NCBI GenBank assembly: GCA_015066465.1
Contig: SVOI01000014.1
Coordinates: 1 to 44,513, forward strand
Reading direction: 5' to 3'
Length of the DNA stretch: 44,513 nucleotides
Source: Oscillospiraceae bacterium
Lineage (GTDB): Bacteria > Bacillota > Clostridia > Oscillospirales > Acutalibacteraceae
A program made the position numbers and the translations under genes. This document shows positions 25,188 to 33,808 of this stretch, piece by piece. The notes beneath the pieces were generated by a model. That model searched no databases, had not been told where the DNA came from, and saw only the letters and a list, made by a program, of their open reading frames with translations. Position 1 is the first letter of the stretch. Each line of letters begins with the position of its first letter.

Positions 25188-25847
25188 CTACGATAAAAAT
25201 GATAAAAATCTACCGAAAACACCAGTAGCCATTAACACGCCAACTACAATTAAAAGCACACCACAAACTGTGTTTATTATGTTGTAATGCTTTTTTATAA
25301 ACGTGAATGCACCACGTAATTTGTCAATGAGAATTGCACTTATAAAGAATGGAATACCAAGCCCCAAAGAGTAAAGCAGAAGCATTATAACTCCTGTTAA
25401 TACTTTACCCTCACTTGTTGCAAGCATTAAAGCAGAGCCTAAAAATGCACCAACACACGGAGTCCAGCCAATAGAGAATACTACACCAAAAATAAGGGAC
25501 GAAAAGAATCCCAAATTTTCTGTCTTAACACTTTTTGCACCTTTAAAAATATTAAGCTTAAATACACCTAAAAAGTTAAGACCAAAGAAAATTACAATAA
25601 GTCCAGTAATAATATTCACAATCGTTTTATACTCTGTGAGAAGCTTTCCAAAAGTACCAGCCAGAGCACCCATAGAAACAAAAATAATTGTAAAGCCCAA
25701 TATAAATCCTAAAGAATTTTTAATAGTCTTTTTAGTGTTCCTTTCACTGCCACCTGCAAAATATGAAACGTAAACAGGTAACATCGGCAAAAGACAAGGG
25801 GAGATAAACGTGATTATTCCCTCTAAAAACGAAATAAAATATTGCAT
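25188..25847 (-). CDS. ccdA: CcdA-like thiol-disulfide electron transporter
   Basis: 219 aa with six membrane helices, the normal CcdA size. The two redox cysteines lie in SPCLLPMLPVYVSYFAGG (helix 1) and GWTPCVGAFLGSALML (helix 4), both next to prolines as usual. It moves reducing equivalents from cytoplasmic thioredoxin across the membrane to the TlpA-like partner encoded directly downstream. No cytochrome c maturation genes are in the window, so a general role in surface thiol reduction is more likely. Confidence 0.92.
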   Translation of the reverse strand: MQYFISFLEGIITFISPCLLPMLPVYVSYFAGGSERNTKKTIKNSLGFILGFTIIFVSMGALAGTFGKLLTEYKTIVNIITGLIVIFFGLNFLGVFKLNIFKGAKSVKTENLGFFSSLIFGVVFSIGWTPCVGAFLGSALMLATSEGKVLTGVIMLLLYSLGLGIPFFISAILIDKLRGAFTFIKKHYNIINTVCGVLLIVVGVLMATGVFGRFLSFLS

Positions 25848-25974
25848 ATTTTCACCTTAATAAATGTTCTTCTCAATATTATAACCAATTTTTTTAATGA
25901 GTGCAAGTTTCTGAGTATTTTAAAGTGCGAATATATAGTTTATAAGGTTCTGTGATTATATTTTCATATTTCAT

Positions 25975-26002
25975 TTGACAAATAAAATAACTGTTATATA
26001 AT
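25975..26002 (+). promoter_or_regulatory. Promoter of the MFS-glycosidase operon
   Basis: The -35 TTGACA (25975-25980) and -10 TATAAT (25997-26002) are consensus boxes with a 16-bp spacer, about 30 nt before the GTG start at 26034. Confidence 0.75.
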
Positions 26003-26033
26003 TTATACAGTTTATTTTCTTGAGGTGTTTATA

Positions 26034-27215
26034 GTGACAACAATACTTCTAATTGTAATATATATTGCATTTATTGGTCTTGGCGTTCCCGATTCGCTTA
26101 TCGGCTCTGCCTGGCCTGCTATTCATTTGGAATTAAGTATTCCTGTTGAAATGGTGAGTATTCTCACGTTTTTAATTTCTGGTTGCACTGTGCTTTCAAG
26201 TATGTTTAGCACAAGAATTCTCAATAAATTGGGCACAGCAAAGGTTACTGCTTTCAGTACTGCTATGACTGCACTTTCATTGGTAGGGTTTTCTTTAGCA
26301 CCATCTTTCTGGTTTATGATACCTTTAGCAATTGTTTTAGGACTTGGTGCAGGTGCAATTGATTCTGGTCTTAATAATTACGTTGCACTCCATTGTAAAG
26401 CAAGTCATATGAATTTTCTTCACTGCTTTTATGGTGTTGGTGTGTCATTAAGTCCTTATATTATGTCACAGGCGTTCGAGAATGTTGGTTGGCGTGGTGG
26501 TTATCGTTATGCTTTTTATGTGCAGTCGGCAATTGCAATTTTGTTGATTATTTCTCTTCCAATGTGGAAAAAGTCGTCATCTGAAGAACAAGCGGAAGAG
26601 GAGAAAGGCGTAACCCTTACGCTTTTACAGATGGCTAAAAACAGAGATGTACAAAAAGTCTGGGTAATAATGCTTATGACCAATGCAATTGAGTACGCTT
26701 GCGGAGTCTGGGGAAGTACATATTTAGTAGAAGAAAAAGGGTTCAGCATAGAAAAGGGGGCACTTGCTCTTACTATATACTATGTCGGAATGTCTTTAGG
26801 TCGTTTCCTTTCTGGTTTACTTGCAAATAAAATTAAAACGTGGAAACGTATTTTTATAGGTTCAGTAATTCTTGCACCAGCAATTGTTATTATGCTTCTT
26901 CCTTTACCTAATGTTTTTGCCGTTCTTGGCTTATTCCTTATAGGTCTTGGTAATGGTTCTATCTATCCGAATATGATACACTTAACACCACACAATTTCG
27001 GTAAAGAAGTGTCACAATCAATTATGGGCTCACAAATTGCATTTGCATATATCGGCGTTATGTTAGCACCACCTATGGTAAGCCTTATAAGTGGTGTATT
27101 CGGAATAAAGGTTTACCCGATTTTACTCGCATTACTTTATGTTGTAATGGTTATAACTCTTAAATGCTTTGTAAATTGTTTGAAAAAACAAGGCAGATAC
27201 AAAAAGGATATTTAA
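26034..27215 (+). CDS. MFS transporter (sugar-type)
   Basis: 393 aa with twelve hydrophobic helices. The GTG at 26034 has GAGGTG 6 nt upstream, while the GTG at 26025 lies inside that site and was rejected. Family features include GLGVPDSLIGSAWP in helix 1, FLHCFYGVGVSLSPYIMSQ in helix 5, a central charged loop (SSSEEQAEEEKG) and GNGSIYPNMIHLTPHNFG in helix 10. These match fucose/hexose-type MFS permeases. Its stop is one base from the start of a glycoside hydrolase, so it probably imports the sugar or oligosaccharide that enzyme handles. Confidence 0.87.
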   Translation: MTTILLIVIYIAFIGLGVPDSLIGSAWPAIHLELSIPVEMVSILTFLISGCTVLSSMFSTRILNKLGTAKVTAFSTAMTALSLVGFSLAPSFWFMIPLAIVLGLGAGAIDSGLNNYVALHCKASHMNFLHCFYGVGVSLSPYIMSQAFENVGWRGGYRYAFYVQSAIAILLIISLPMWKKSSSEEQAEEEKGVTLTLLQMAKNRDVQKVWVIMLMTNAIEYACGVWGSTYLVEEKGFSIEKGALALTIYYVGMSLGRFLSGLLANKIKTWKRIFIGSVILAPAIVIMLLPLPNVFAVLGLFLIGLGNGSIYPNMIHLTPHNFGKEVSQSIMGSQIAFAYIGVMLAPPMVSLISGVFGIKVYPILLALLYVVMVITLKCFVNCLKKQGRYKKDI

Positions 27216-27216
27216 A

Positions 27217-29499
27217 ATGAAAAATAATGATATTTTCAATATAAATAAGTTTCTTAATCCTGATGTTTCGTGTGCACCTATGTATGTATGGGTATGGAAT
27301 GACACTTGCACAAAAGAAATTATTGATGCTCAGCTAAAAGAAATGCAAAATCTCGGCATAAGGGCATTTTATATTCTCCCTGAACCAAAAGATTTTCGCC
27401 CCAACAGTATGCCAACAAATCTTACACCAGATTATCTCACAGACGAGTTTTTCGAGCTTTCTGAATATGCAATAAAACAAGGCAAAGCACTCAACATGAA
27501 CTGCTGGATTTACGATGAAGGTGGTTGGCCATCTGGTGGTGCTTGTGGCAAGGTAGTAGAGGCACACCCTGAGTTTTCAGTCGAAAATTCTCGCTACCCT
27601 GATTTGCTCAACAAAAAAGCAACAGAATTTTTTATTGAACTCACTCACGAAAAATATTTTGGGGCAATATGCGAAGATTTTAAAAATTACGTTACTGCAG
27701 TATTCACAGATGAACCCAAAGCACCTTTTCATACTTCCAACCAAGAGTTAATAAACAAATATGAAGCTATGTATAGCGAATCAATTTCGCAGTATATTCC
27801 ATTAATTGATGAAGAAGAAGCTCCAACAGAAGAAAACGTTCATATATTGCACCGTTGGTATGATTTATGCAGTCGTGTTTTCTGTGAAAATTTTCTTTTA
27901 CCTTGCAAAAAATGGGCAAATGAAAAAGGCGTTGCTTTTACAGGGCATCTTGATGTTGACCACAGCCCAAACGGCTGTATGAATGGTTGTAACTTCAATC
28001 TAATGCGAGCTCTCAGATATTTCGATATCCCTGGAGTTGATTTTATATGGCGTCAGATTTACCCTGAAAACAGAATACCTAATAAAAATGAATTTAATGC
28101 ATATAATGGGTTTTTCCCGAGGTACGCTTCATCTGCTGCAGCACAGAATGGTACAAAGCTTTCTATGGCTGAAATCTTTGGTGTAGCAGGGGCGAGTATT
28201 TCTTACGATATAATGCGCTACACAGTAGGCTACGGGGCAGTGCGAGGAATAAATATTTTCAATCCGTTTAATTTCCCACTCGGCAGAAGCGGTCAGCTTT
28301 TAGCTCAGGAGTTGCCTGTATTCACAGAAAAACAACCATTCTGCCAGTATCTTAGTCACTTTAATAAATACACAGAAAGATTATCTTACGTAGCCTCTCT
28401 CGGTGAGCGTGTATATGACACTGCTATTTATTATCCTGTTACAGATTTCTGGGGACGCTTGAAATCAGAAGAAATAGCAGAAAAATTCGACTCTCTCGGC
28501 AGAAACCTTGAAGATATTTTAGTCGATTTTGATATTGCAGATGACGACGTTTTACAACAGGCTAAAATTACAGATGATGGCTATATGTGTGTAGGTAATG
28601 CAAAATATAAAAATATAATCATTCCAGATGGTGCATTTATACCCGAAGCCACACAAAAAGCGTTAAATAAATTTATTGAATGTGGTGGCAGAGTTTTACA
28701 CGAGCTTTTAAATCTCACACCAGTAATAAAAGCAGATGGTGTGGGCTTACGTGCTATAAAAAGAAAAGTCCCAAATGGCGATTTATTAATTCTTTTCAGA
28801 GAAACTGGTGAAAATGGTGATTATAACATTCACTTACCATCAGAAAACGGCTATTTGCTCGATTTAACAAATGGCGAATTGCAACATATTGAAACTGAAA
28901 ATGGTGTTTTAAAACTCTCTCTAAATATAGGAGAAACTGCTGTTATTTTATTGACTGATGAAGCTATGAAAGCAGAGGACACAACCCATTTTAAAGATGA
29001 ATTTAATATTACAAGCGACTTTACATTCAAAAAAGAAACAGAACTTATTTGTGATGAAAACGGATTTGATAATATCACCCATTCCGAAAAGCCAGTTCCA
29101 ATAAACCTTGGCGACTGGTCGCAAATTGTTGGTAGTGCTTATTCTGGTAGCGGTGTTTATGAAACTTCCTTTTCACTTCCAACCGAAAAAGCAGGTAAAA
29201 AAGGTGAGCTTAATTTAGGCGACGTGCATTTTATAGCATCAGCCTATCTTAACGGAAATTCCCTCGGCGTAAGCTTAGCACCACCATATAAGTTTAAAAT
29301 ACCCGCTGATGTATTAAAAGGAAAAAACACACTTAAAATAGTCGTGACAAATACTACTGCCAACTGGTATGTTCACACCGATTATTTTAAAAGATGGAAA
29401 AAGGAAGAATTATCTGAGTATTTTGAAGGCGAAATAGAATATGCCAAGGATTTCCTCTCAGGTGGTTTATACGGCTCTATTACCATAGTTACAGAATAA
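27217..29499 (+). CDS. Glycoside hydrolase, GH106-like (putative alpha-L-rhamnosidase)
   Basis: 760 aa, no signal peptide. An N-terminal TIM-barrel-like region (about 20-380) includes YVWVWNDTCTKEIIDAQLKEM, WIYDEGGWPSGGACGKV and VTAVFTDEPKAPFHTS. A middle flavodoxin-like segment follows. A galactose-binding beta domain ends the protein (SGVYETSFSLP, LGDVHFIASAYLNGNSLG). The layout resembles GH106 enzymes but is shorter than most (about 1000 aa). Conserved Glu/Asp in DEGGWPSGG and TDEP are candidate acids. Coupled to the MFS gene, it likely acts on imported rhamnosides or related plant sugars. The specificity is inferred only. Confidence 0.7.
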   Translation: MKNNDIFNINKFLNPDVSCAPMYVWVWNDTCTKEIIDAQLKEMQNLGIRAFYILPEPKDFRPNSMPTNLTPDYLTDEFFELSEYAIKQGKALNMNCWIYDEGGWPSGGACGKVVEAHPEFSVENSRYPDLLNKKATEFFIELTHEKYFGAICEDFKNYVTAVFTDEPKAPFHTSNQELINKYEAMYSESISQYIPLIDEEEAPTEENVHILHRWYDLCSRVFCENFLLPCKKWANEKGVAFTGHLDVDHSPNGCMNGCNFNLMRALRYFDIPGVDFIWRQIYPENRIPNKNEFNAYNGFFPRYASSAAAQNGTKLSMAEIFGVAGASISYDIMRYTVGYGAVRGINIFNPFNFPLGRSGQLLAQELPVFTEKQPFCQYLSHFNKYTERLSYVASLGERVYDTAIYYPVTDFWGRLKSEEIAEKFDSLGRNLEDILVDFDIADDDVLQQAKITDDGYMCVGNAKYKNIIIPDGAFIPEATQKALNKFIECGGRVLHELLNLTPVIKADGVGLRAIKRKVPNGDLLILFRETGENGDYNIHLPSENGYLLDLTNGELQHIETENGVLKLSLNIGETAVILLTDEAMKAEDTTHFKDEFNITSDFTFKKETELICDENGFDNITHSEKPVPINLGDWSQIVGSAYSGSGVYETSFSLPTEKAGKKGELNLGDVHFIASAYLNGNSLGVSLAPPYKFKIPADVLKGKNTLKIVVTNTTANWYVHTDYFKRWKKEELSEYFEGEIEYAKDFLSGGLYGSITIVTE

Positions 29500-29525
29500 T
29501 ATAAAAGGGGATAGGAAAAAAGATG

Positions 29526-29622
29526 CAGAACGGACAAATCGAACAAAAACAAGGCTTTAGTCTTGTTTTTGCTTGCCCGAAGGCGTACATAGGTACGTCG
29601 AGTGGTGAGATTTGTTCGTAGC
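29526..29622. ncRNA. Candidate three-way-junction structured element (RNA or MITE)
   Basis: Outer arms CGGACAAATC (29531-29540) / GATTTGTTCG (29609-29618) enclose two hairpins: CAAAAACAAG (29544-29553) / CTTGTTTTTG (29562-29571), and CGTAC (29584-29588) / GTACG (29593-29597). All arms pair fully with one G.U. The region is non-coding and lies between two converging glycosidase genes. I have an uncertain memory of similar sequence as spurious short proteins in Oscillospirales genomes, which would fit a dispersed repeat. Confidence 0.5.
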
Positions 29623-29668
29623 ATAAAACGAAAAATTTTTTGCAATTTTAGTTTTTTGATAATTTATA

Positions 29669-29703
29669 GGGGTTCTTACAGCTATCTACACTGTAGGAAC
29701 CCC
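29669..29703. terminator. Bidirectional terminator between converging glycosidase genes
   Basis: The arms GGGGTTCTTACAG (29669-29681) and CTGTAGGAACCCC (29691-29703) pair with one wobble, loop of 9 nt, followed by a T-rich stretch. Confidence 0.75.
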
Positions 29704-29757
29704 TTGTTCTATATAGTTTTATGCGGTCTGCGCTTTTTTACAGCCTCTTTTTAGTTA

Positions 29758-32088
29758 TCAGGCACTAAACTCTATTGTTTCGCCTTTTGAAATTTCAACT
29801 TTTAAAATATTATCTTCAATAGCAAATGGCTTGTTTGCTTTGAGATTTTTCGTTTTTTCATTGAGTTTAATTCTCAATGTGGAGCTTTCTTCCGCAGTAA
29901 CTTTAGCACTTTTAAGAATTGAGTTTTCCCAAACAATGTCAAATGTAAAATTGCCCCTTGCTCTTATGCCCTTAACAGAGCCAAAATGCCAGTCATCTGG
30001 TAATGCTGGTAAAAGCTCAGAAATTCTTCTGTCAGGTGAACCAAGATGGCTTTGAAGAAGCATTTCTGTAATACCTGCAACACCACCAAAGTTACCGTCA
30101 ATCTGGAATGGCGGGTGAATGTCAAAAAGGTTGTTTGCAGTGCATTTTTTAAGTAAATATTTAAGGTGGTTGTATGCATTTTCACCATCTTTAAGACGAG
30201 TATAGAAACAAATTGTCCACGCTCTTGACCAACCAGTTGAGCCACCACCATTTTCAATTCTTCTGGCAATAGTTCTTTTTGCCGCCTCATAAATTTCGGG
30301 GTCACTTTCGTTAATCTGGTCACCAGGGAAAAGTCCGAAAAGGTGAGAAATATGCCTGTGACCTGGGTCGGTTTCTTCGTAATCCTTAATCCATTCACGA
30401 ATTGTACCGTAACGCTCACTGATTTCCATCGGTGGAAGTTTCTTTAAAACCTCAGAAAGTGTTTTTGCGAATTCTCCGTCTTTATTAAGAACCTTACAAG
30501 CGTGAATGGTACGTGTAAAGAGCGCATAAATAATCTGAAAATCTATTGTTGCACCTTCTGTGAACATGCTTTCTTGTTTTTCGCCATTAGCGTCAATATA
30601 ATAAAATTCATTTTCAGGAGAGTTAGAAGGTGAGGTGATAAGCTGACCTTTCTCGTTCTCGGTTAAATAATCCTGAACGAATTCTGAGGAGCCTTTTAAA
30701 ATCGGGTAAATATCCTCTAAATATTCTCTACTGTTAGTGTATTCATAATGCTCCCAGAGATTAAGGCAAAGCCACGGACCGGCCATAGGGAAAAATCCAC
30801 AGTCAACACTGTCGTGAACACCGGTTCTACCGAATGCATCAGTAGTGTGGTTAATAACCCAGCCACGTGCACCAAAAAGCTCTTTTGCAGTTTTACTACC
30901 GAAGGAACTCACCATTTTCATAAAATGAATGAACGGAGCAGATGTTTCTGAAAGGTTAGCGTTTTCACTCGGCCAGTAATTCATCTGAAGATTAATATTT
31001 GTGTGGAAATCACTTCCCCAAGGTGGGTTAAAATCGTGACACCAGATACCCTGAAGATTTGCAGGAAGCTTTGCATTCTTACCCGAACTTTCAATTAAAA
31101 GATATCTGCCGAAATTGTAGTAAAGTGAGAATAAATCAGGGTCATATTCATCCCAGTTAAGCTCTTTAAGCCTTTTGTTTGTAGGGAGTTTGCTTATTTC
31201 AGTTTCTTCTAATTTGAGTTCAACGTTACTAAACCATTTTTTGTGTGCCAAAACGTGAGCTTCCTTAATTTTTTCATAGTCTGCATTTATAAGATTTTCA
31301 ATTGTTTTATTTAATTTAAGTTTAATATCAATGCTTTCGTCAATATCATATTTGTTAACGTCATAATTTGTTTCAAATGCAGAGTAAATGAAAATGTAAG
31401 TAGCATCAGTAACAGTTATTGTGCTGTGGTCGTGACTAAGCTCACCGTCTGTTTTAATCTGGAGTTTTGCACCAAACGACATACCTTCGCCACCCTCACC
31501 ATAGTAGTGGTGAGTTGCGTATGTAACTCTGCCGTTCATAATAATTGTGTCAGAATTTATGCAGGAGCTATATGCATCCTGTTTTCTTTTAATGCTCACG
31601 TTACACGAGAATGGTTTATTATCACTTTCAACCTTGTAAACAAAGCCGTCAAAATCTTCACTTATAAAGCATTCGCTTTTAAAATTAATTTTACTCTTTG
31701 TCCAGAAAATACGGCTTATTGCTTCACTTAATTCTAATTCCTTGCGATAGTTTGAGTAAGGGGATTTGTCAAAGAAATCAATAAAAATCTCCCCAAAGCT
31801 TTCATAAGAACGAACAACTGGCGGGTCAGATAAAAACGTTTCACGAGCTTTTTCTGCCGCTTCTTTAAGTTTTTCTTCTCTGACAAGTCGGCGGATTTCC
31901 TCAAGTGCCTCAGGTGAAGCGTGATATTTTTCTTTAATCTGTCTGCCACACCAGAGCGATTCTTCGTTTATTTCAATCTGTTCACAATGCGGGTTACCAT
32001 ATTGCATAGCACCAATTCTGCCGTTACCTAATGGCAACGCCCACATCCAGTCATTTATAAATTCATCATACCAGAGCTTTGTCGACAT
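29758..32088 (-). CDS. GH95 family alpha-L-fucosidase/galactosidase
   Basis: 776 aa, the usual size for GH95. It opens with KLWYDEFINDWMWALPLGNGRIGAMQYG and EQIEINEESLWCG, then an N-terminal beta domain. The (alpha/alpha)6 catalytic domain contains LPANLQGIWCHDFNPPWGSDFH and NINLQMNYWPSENANLSE, where the Asn residues act with a downstream Asp in characterised GH95 enzymes. TSPSNSPENEF, GHRHISHLFGLFPG and FQIDGNFGGVAGITEMLLQSH complete the family pattern. No signal peptide, so it acts inside the cell on imported fucosylated (or L-galactosylated) oligosaccharides. Faces the MFS-GH106 operon. Confidence 0.93.
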   Translation of the reverse strand: MSTKLWYDEFINDWMWALPLGNGRIGAMQYGNPHCEQIEINEESLWCGRQIKEKYHASPEALEEIRRLVREEKLKEAAEKARETFLSDPPVVRSYESFGEIFIDFFDKSPYSNYRKELELSEAISRIFWTKSKINFKSECFISEDFDGFVYKVESDNKPFSCNVSIKRKQDAYSSCINSDTIIMNGRVTYATHHYYGEGGEGMSFGAKLQIKTDGELSHDHSTITVTDATYIFIYSAFETNYDVNKYDIDESIDIKLKLNKTIENLINADYEKIKEAHVLAHKKWFSNVELKLEETEISKLPTNKRLKELNWDEYDPDLFSLYYNFGRYLLIESSGKNAKLPANLQGIWCHDFNPPWGSDFHTNINLQMNYWPSENANLSETSAPFIHFMKMVSSFGSKTAKELFGARGWVINHTTDAFGRTGVHDSVDCGFFPMAGPWLCLNLWEHYEYTNSREYLEDIYPILKGSSEFVQDYLTENEKGQLITSPSNSPENEFYYIDANGEKQESMFTEGATIDFQIIYALFTRTIHACKVLNKDGEFAKTLSEVLKKLPPMEISERYGTIREWIKDYEETDPGHRHISHLFGLFPGDQINESDPEIYEAAKRTIARRIENGGGSTGWSRAWTICFYTRLKDGENAYNHLKYLLKKCTANNLFDIHPPFQIDGNFGGVAGITEMLLQSHLGSPDRRISELLPALPDDWHFGSVKGIRARGNFTFDIVWENSILKSAKVTAEESSTLRIKLNEKTKNLKANKPFAIEDNILKVEISKGETIEFSA

Positions 32089-32282
32089 ATTATCACAACC
32101 TAAAAAGTTTTTGATTTATTATACCACCTGAACAAATTACTTTCAATATTGTTGTAAAGAAATATTATGTAGGATAATAAGGTTGAATGTGGTCTGCTTT
32201 TATTTAGACTCACAAAAGATTGTTTTTTGAGTTGAAAACACAAAAAATAGGAACAATACACCTCTAAATTTATAATAAGATT

Positions 32283-32340
32283 CTTGATATTATTCCTAAA
32301 ATGTGATAAAATAACACGAAATAGGAATAATATAATCAAG
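32283..32340 (+). promoter_or_regulatory. fic promoter inside a long inverted repeat
   Basis: The -35 TTGATA (32284-32289) and -10 TAAAAT (32307-32312) have a 17-bp spacer. Around them lie inverted arms CTTGATATTATTCCTA (32283-32298) and TAGGAATAATATAATCAAG (32322-32340), matching apart from a 3-nt gap. A third half-site TAGGAACAAT lies at 32248-32257. The layout suggests an operator bound by a dimer, perhaps by the Fic protein's own HTH. Confidence 0.65.
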
Positions 32341-32351
32341 AGGTGATATTA

Positions 32352-33251
32352 GTGGAATATGTTAAAATATCTCAGATGGCTGAAAAATGGGGCGTATCTG
32401 CACGTAGAATCCGTGTGCTTTGTGCAGAAGAAAAAATACCAGGAGTTATAAGAAAAGGTAATCTCTATATGATTCCAGCGGATGCACAAAAGCCAGTTGA
32501 TGGTAGATTTTCAAACACTAATCCATTTGCAGAAATTGAAAATAAAAAACAAAAACTTTCTGAGTTACGCCCACTTACGCCTGGCGAAATCCAAAGACTT
32601 CGTGAGGAGTTTATGGTTGAATTTACCTACAACTCAAATGCAATCGAAGGCAACACGCTCACATTAAAAGAAACCGCTATGGTTCTTGAAGGTATAACTA
32701 TCGACCAAAAACCAATGAAAGACCACCTTGAAGCCGTAGGTCACCGAGATGCTTTTCTTTATGTTCAGGAAATCGCAACTCAAGAAGCGGAGTTTTCTGA
32801 GTCTGTTATAAAAAGTATTCACTCGTTAGTGCTTATGAATCGACCAGAAGATAAAGGTAATTATCGCAAAATTCCTGTTCGTATTATGGGTGCATTTACA
32901 GAACCTGTTCAACCGTATATGATTGAACCTAAAATGACAGAATTGCTCGCAAAGAATGAAGAGCGAAAATCCAGAATGACCGATATTGAACGAATTGCTC
33001 TTTTTCATCTTGAATTTGAGGGAATACATCCGTTTATAGATGGCAACGGCAGAACAGGTCGTTTGATTATGAATCTCGACTTGATTCGCAACGGCTACCC
33101 ACCAATCAATGTGAAATTCACCGACCGCAAACGCTATTACGATGCATTTGATTCATACTATCGTGATAACAACCCAACACCAATGACCGAGTTGATTGCA
33201 GAGTATGTCGAAGCAAGGTTAGATGAGTATTTAGAGATATTAAGTAGATAA
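32352..33251 (+). CDS. Fic-domain protein with N-terminal helix-turn-helix
   Basis: 299 aa. The GTG at 32352 has GAGGTGA about 7 nt upstream; the GTG at 32343 lies in that site. The N-terminus (VKISQMAEKWGVSARRIRVLC ... RKGNLYMIPADAQKPVD) is an excisionase/MerR-type DNA-binding fold. The class II inhibitory motif SNAIEGN is at about 95-101, and a complete active site HPFIDGNGRTGR at about 226-237, so AMP-transfer (or related) activity is expected and is held off by the protein's own helix. It sits alone, with a promoter inside an inverted repeat, just before the type I RM operon. Confidence 0.92.
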   Translation: MEYVKISQMAEKWGVSARRIRVLCAEEKIPGVIRKGNLYMIPADAQKPVDGRFSNTNPFAEIENKKQKLSELRPLTPGEIQRLREEFMVEFTYNSNAIEGNTLTLKETAMVLEGITIDQKPMKDHLEAVGHRDAFLYVQEIATQEAEFSESVIKSIHSLVLMNRPEDKGNYRKIPVRIMGAFTEPVQPYMIEPKMTELLAKNEERKSRMTDIERIALFHLEFEGIHPFIDGNGRTGRLIMNLDLIRNGYPPINVKFTDRKRYYDAFDSYYRDNNPTPMTELIAEYVEARLDEYLEILSR

Positions 33252-33260
33252 CACCAAAAA

Positions 33261-33290
33261 AGCACTCCCGTTTTTGAGCGAGAGTGCTTA
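33261..33290 (+). terminator. Terminator of the fic gene
   Basis: The arms AAGCACTC (33261-33268) / GAGTGCTT (33283-33290), preceded by an A run and followed by AAAATTTCTC. Confidence 0.6.
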
Positions 33291-33313
33291 AAATTTCTCT
33301 GATTACTAACCAA

Positions 33314-33340
33314 CCAGCCATACTAGCCATACTAGCCATA
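33314..33340. repeat. Three tandem 9-bp repeats
   Basis: CCAGCCATA, CTAGCCATA and CTAGCCATA follow directly on one another in non-coding DNA after the fic terminator. Confidence 0.75.
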
Positions 33341-33412
33341 CTTAAAAAATATGAAACCTTCCCCATTTTTCGACATATATAAGTAGAGGGGAAATTGATT
33401 TTTATGTTTACC

Positions 33413-33503
33413 GTAGGGGACGAGCTTTGCTCTCCCGCAAGTAGTAGGGGACGAGCTTTGCTCTCCCGCAAGTAGTAGGGGACGAGCTTTGCTCTCCCGC
33501 AAG
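33413..33503. repeat. Three tandem 31-bp repeats
   Basis: A unit starting GTAGGGGACGAGCTTTGCTC begins at 33413, 33444 and 33475, identical in all three within the unit. Each unit can fold through GAGC-TTT-GCTC and GGGGA/TCCC. There are no unique spacers, so it is not a CRISPR array. A diverged single copy is at about 9843. Confidence 0.85.
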
Positions 33504-33722
33504 CGGCAATATTGATAATCTCAAATTAACAAATTTACTTGGTGTAAAAAATAACATATAAGCGAAGCCGAGACCTTCTTTAAAAAGAAGATATCGTATC
33601 GAAGATATATCGCATTTGCCATAGCAAATATATCGCTCATTATTCTTGCGGTGGAAAATTGATTCCCTTGAAACTTGCACACTTGCAACTAAACTAACCA
33701 CTGACCTACTGACTCACTGAAA
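33504..33722. repeat. Non-coding repeat-rich stretch before hsdR
   Basis: This stretch holds small hairpins (CTTCTTTAAAAAGAAG at about 33573, and GATATATCGCATTTGC / GCAAATATATCGC at about 33603-33636) and a heptamer array of TGACCAC/AACTAAC type at about 33680-33722. No gene was recognised in 33252-33808. Confidence 0.5.
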
Positions 33723-33726
33723 TTCC

Positions 33727-33755
33727 TTGAAAAAAAGAAAAATTTGTATTATAAT
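33727..33755 (+). promoter_or_regulatory. Promoter of the type I RM operon
   Basis: The -35 TTGAAA (33727-33732) and -10 TATAAT (33750-33755), 17-bp spacer, followed by AGGAGG 8 nt before the hsdR start. Confidence 0.7.
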
Positions 33756-33808
33756 GTAGTTTGAAATATTATATACACTGACGACACCAAAATATTAGGA
33801 GGTTTTTT

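Noticed and set aside
29382-29645. 87-aa minus-strand open frame
   Set aside because: It overlaps the end of the GH106-like gene and the structured element, with no ribosome binding site.
33413-33503. CRISPR array
   Set aside because: Units are directly adjacent with no spacers, and no cas genes are in the window.
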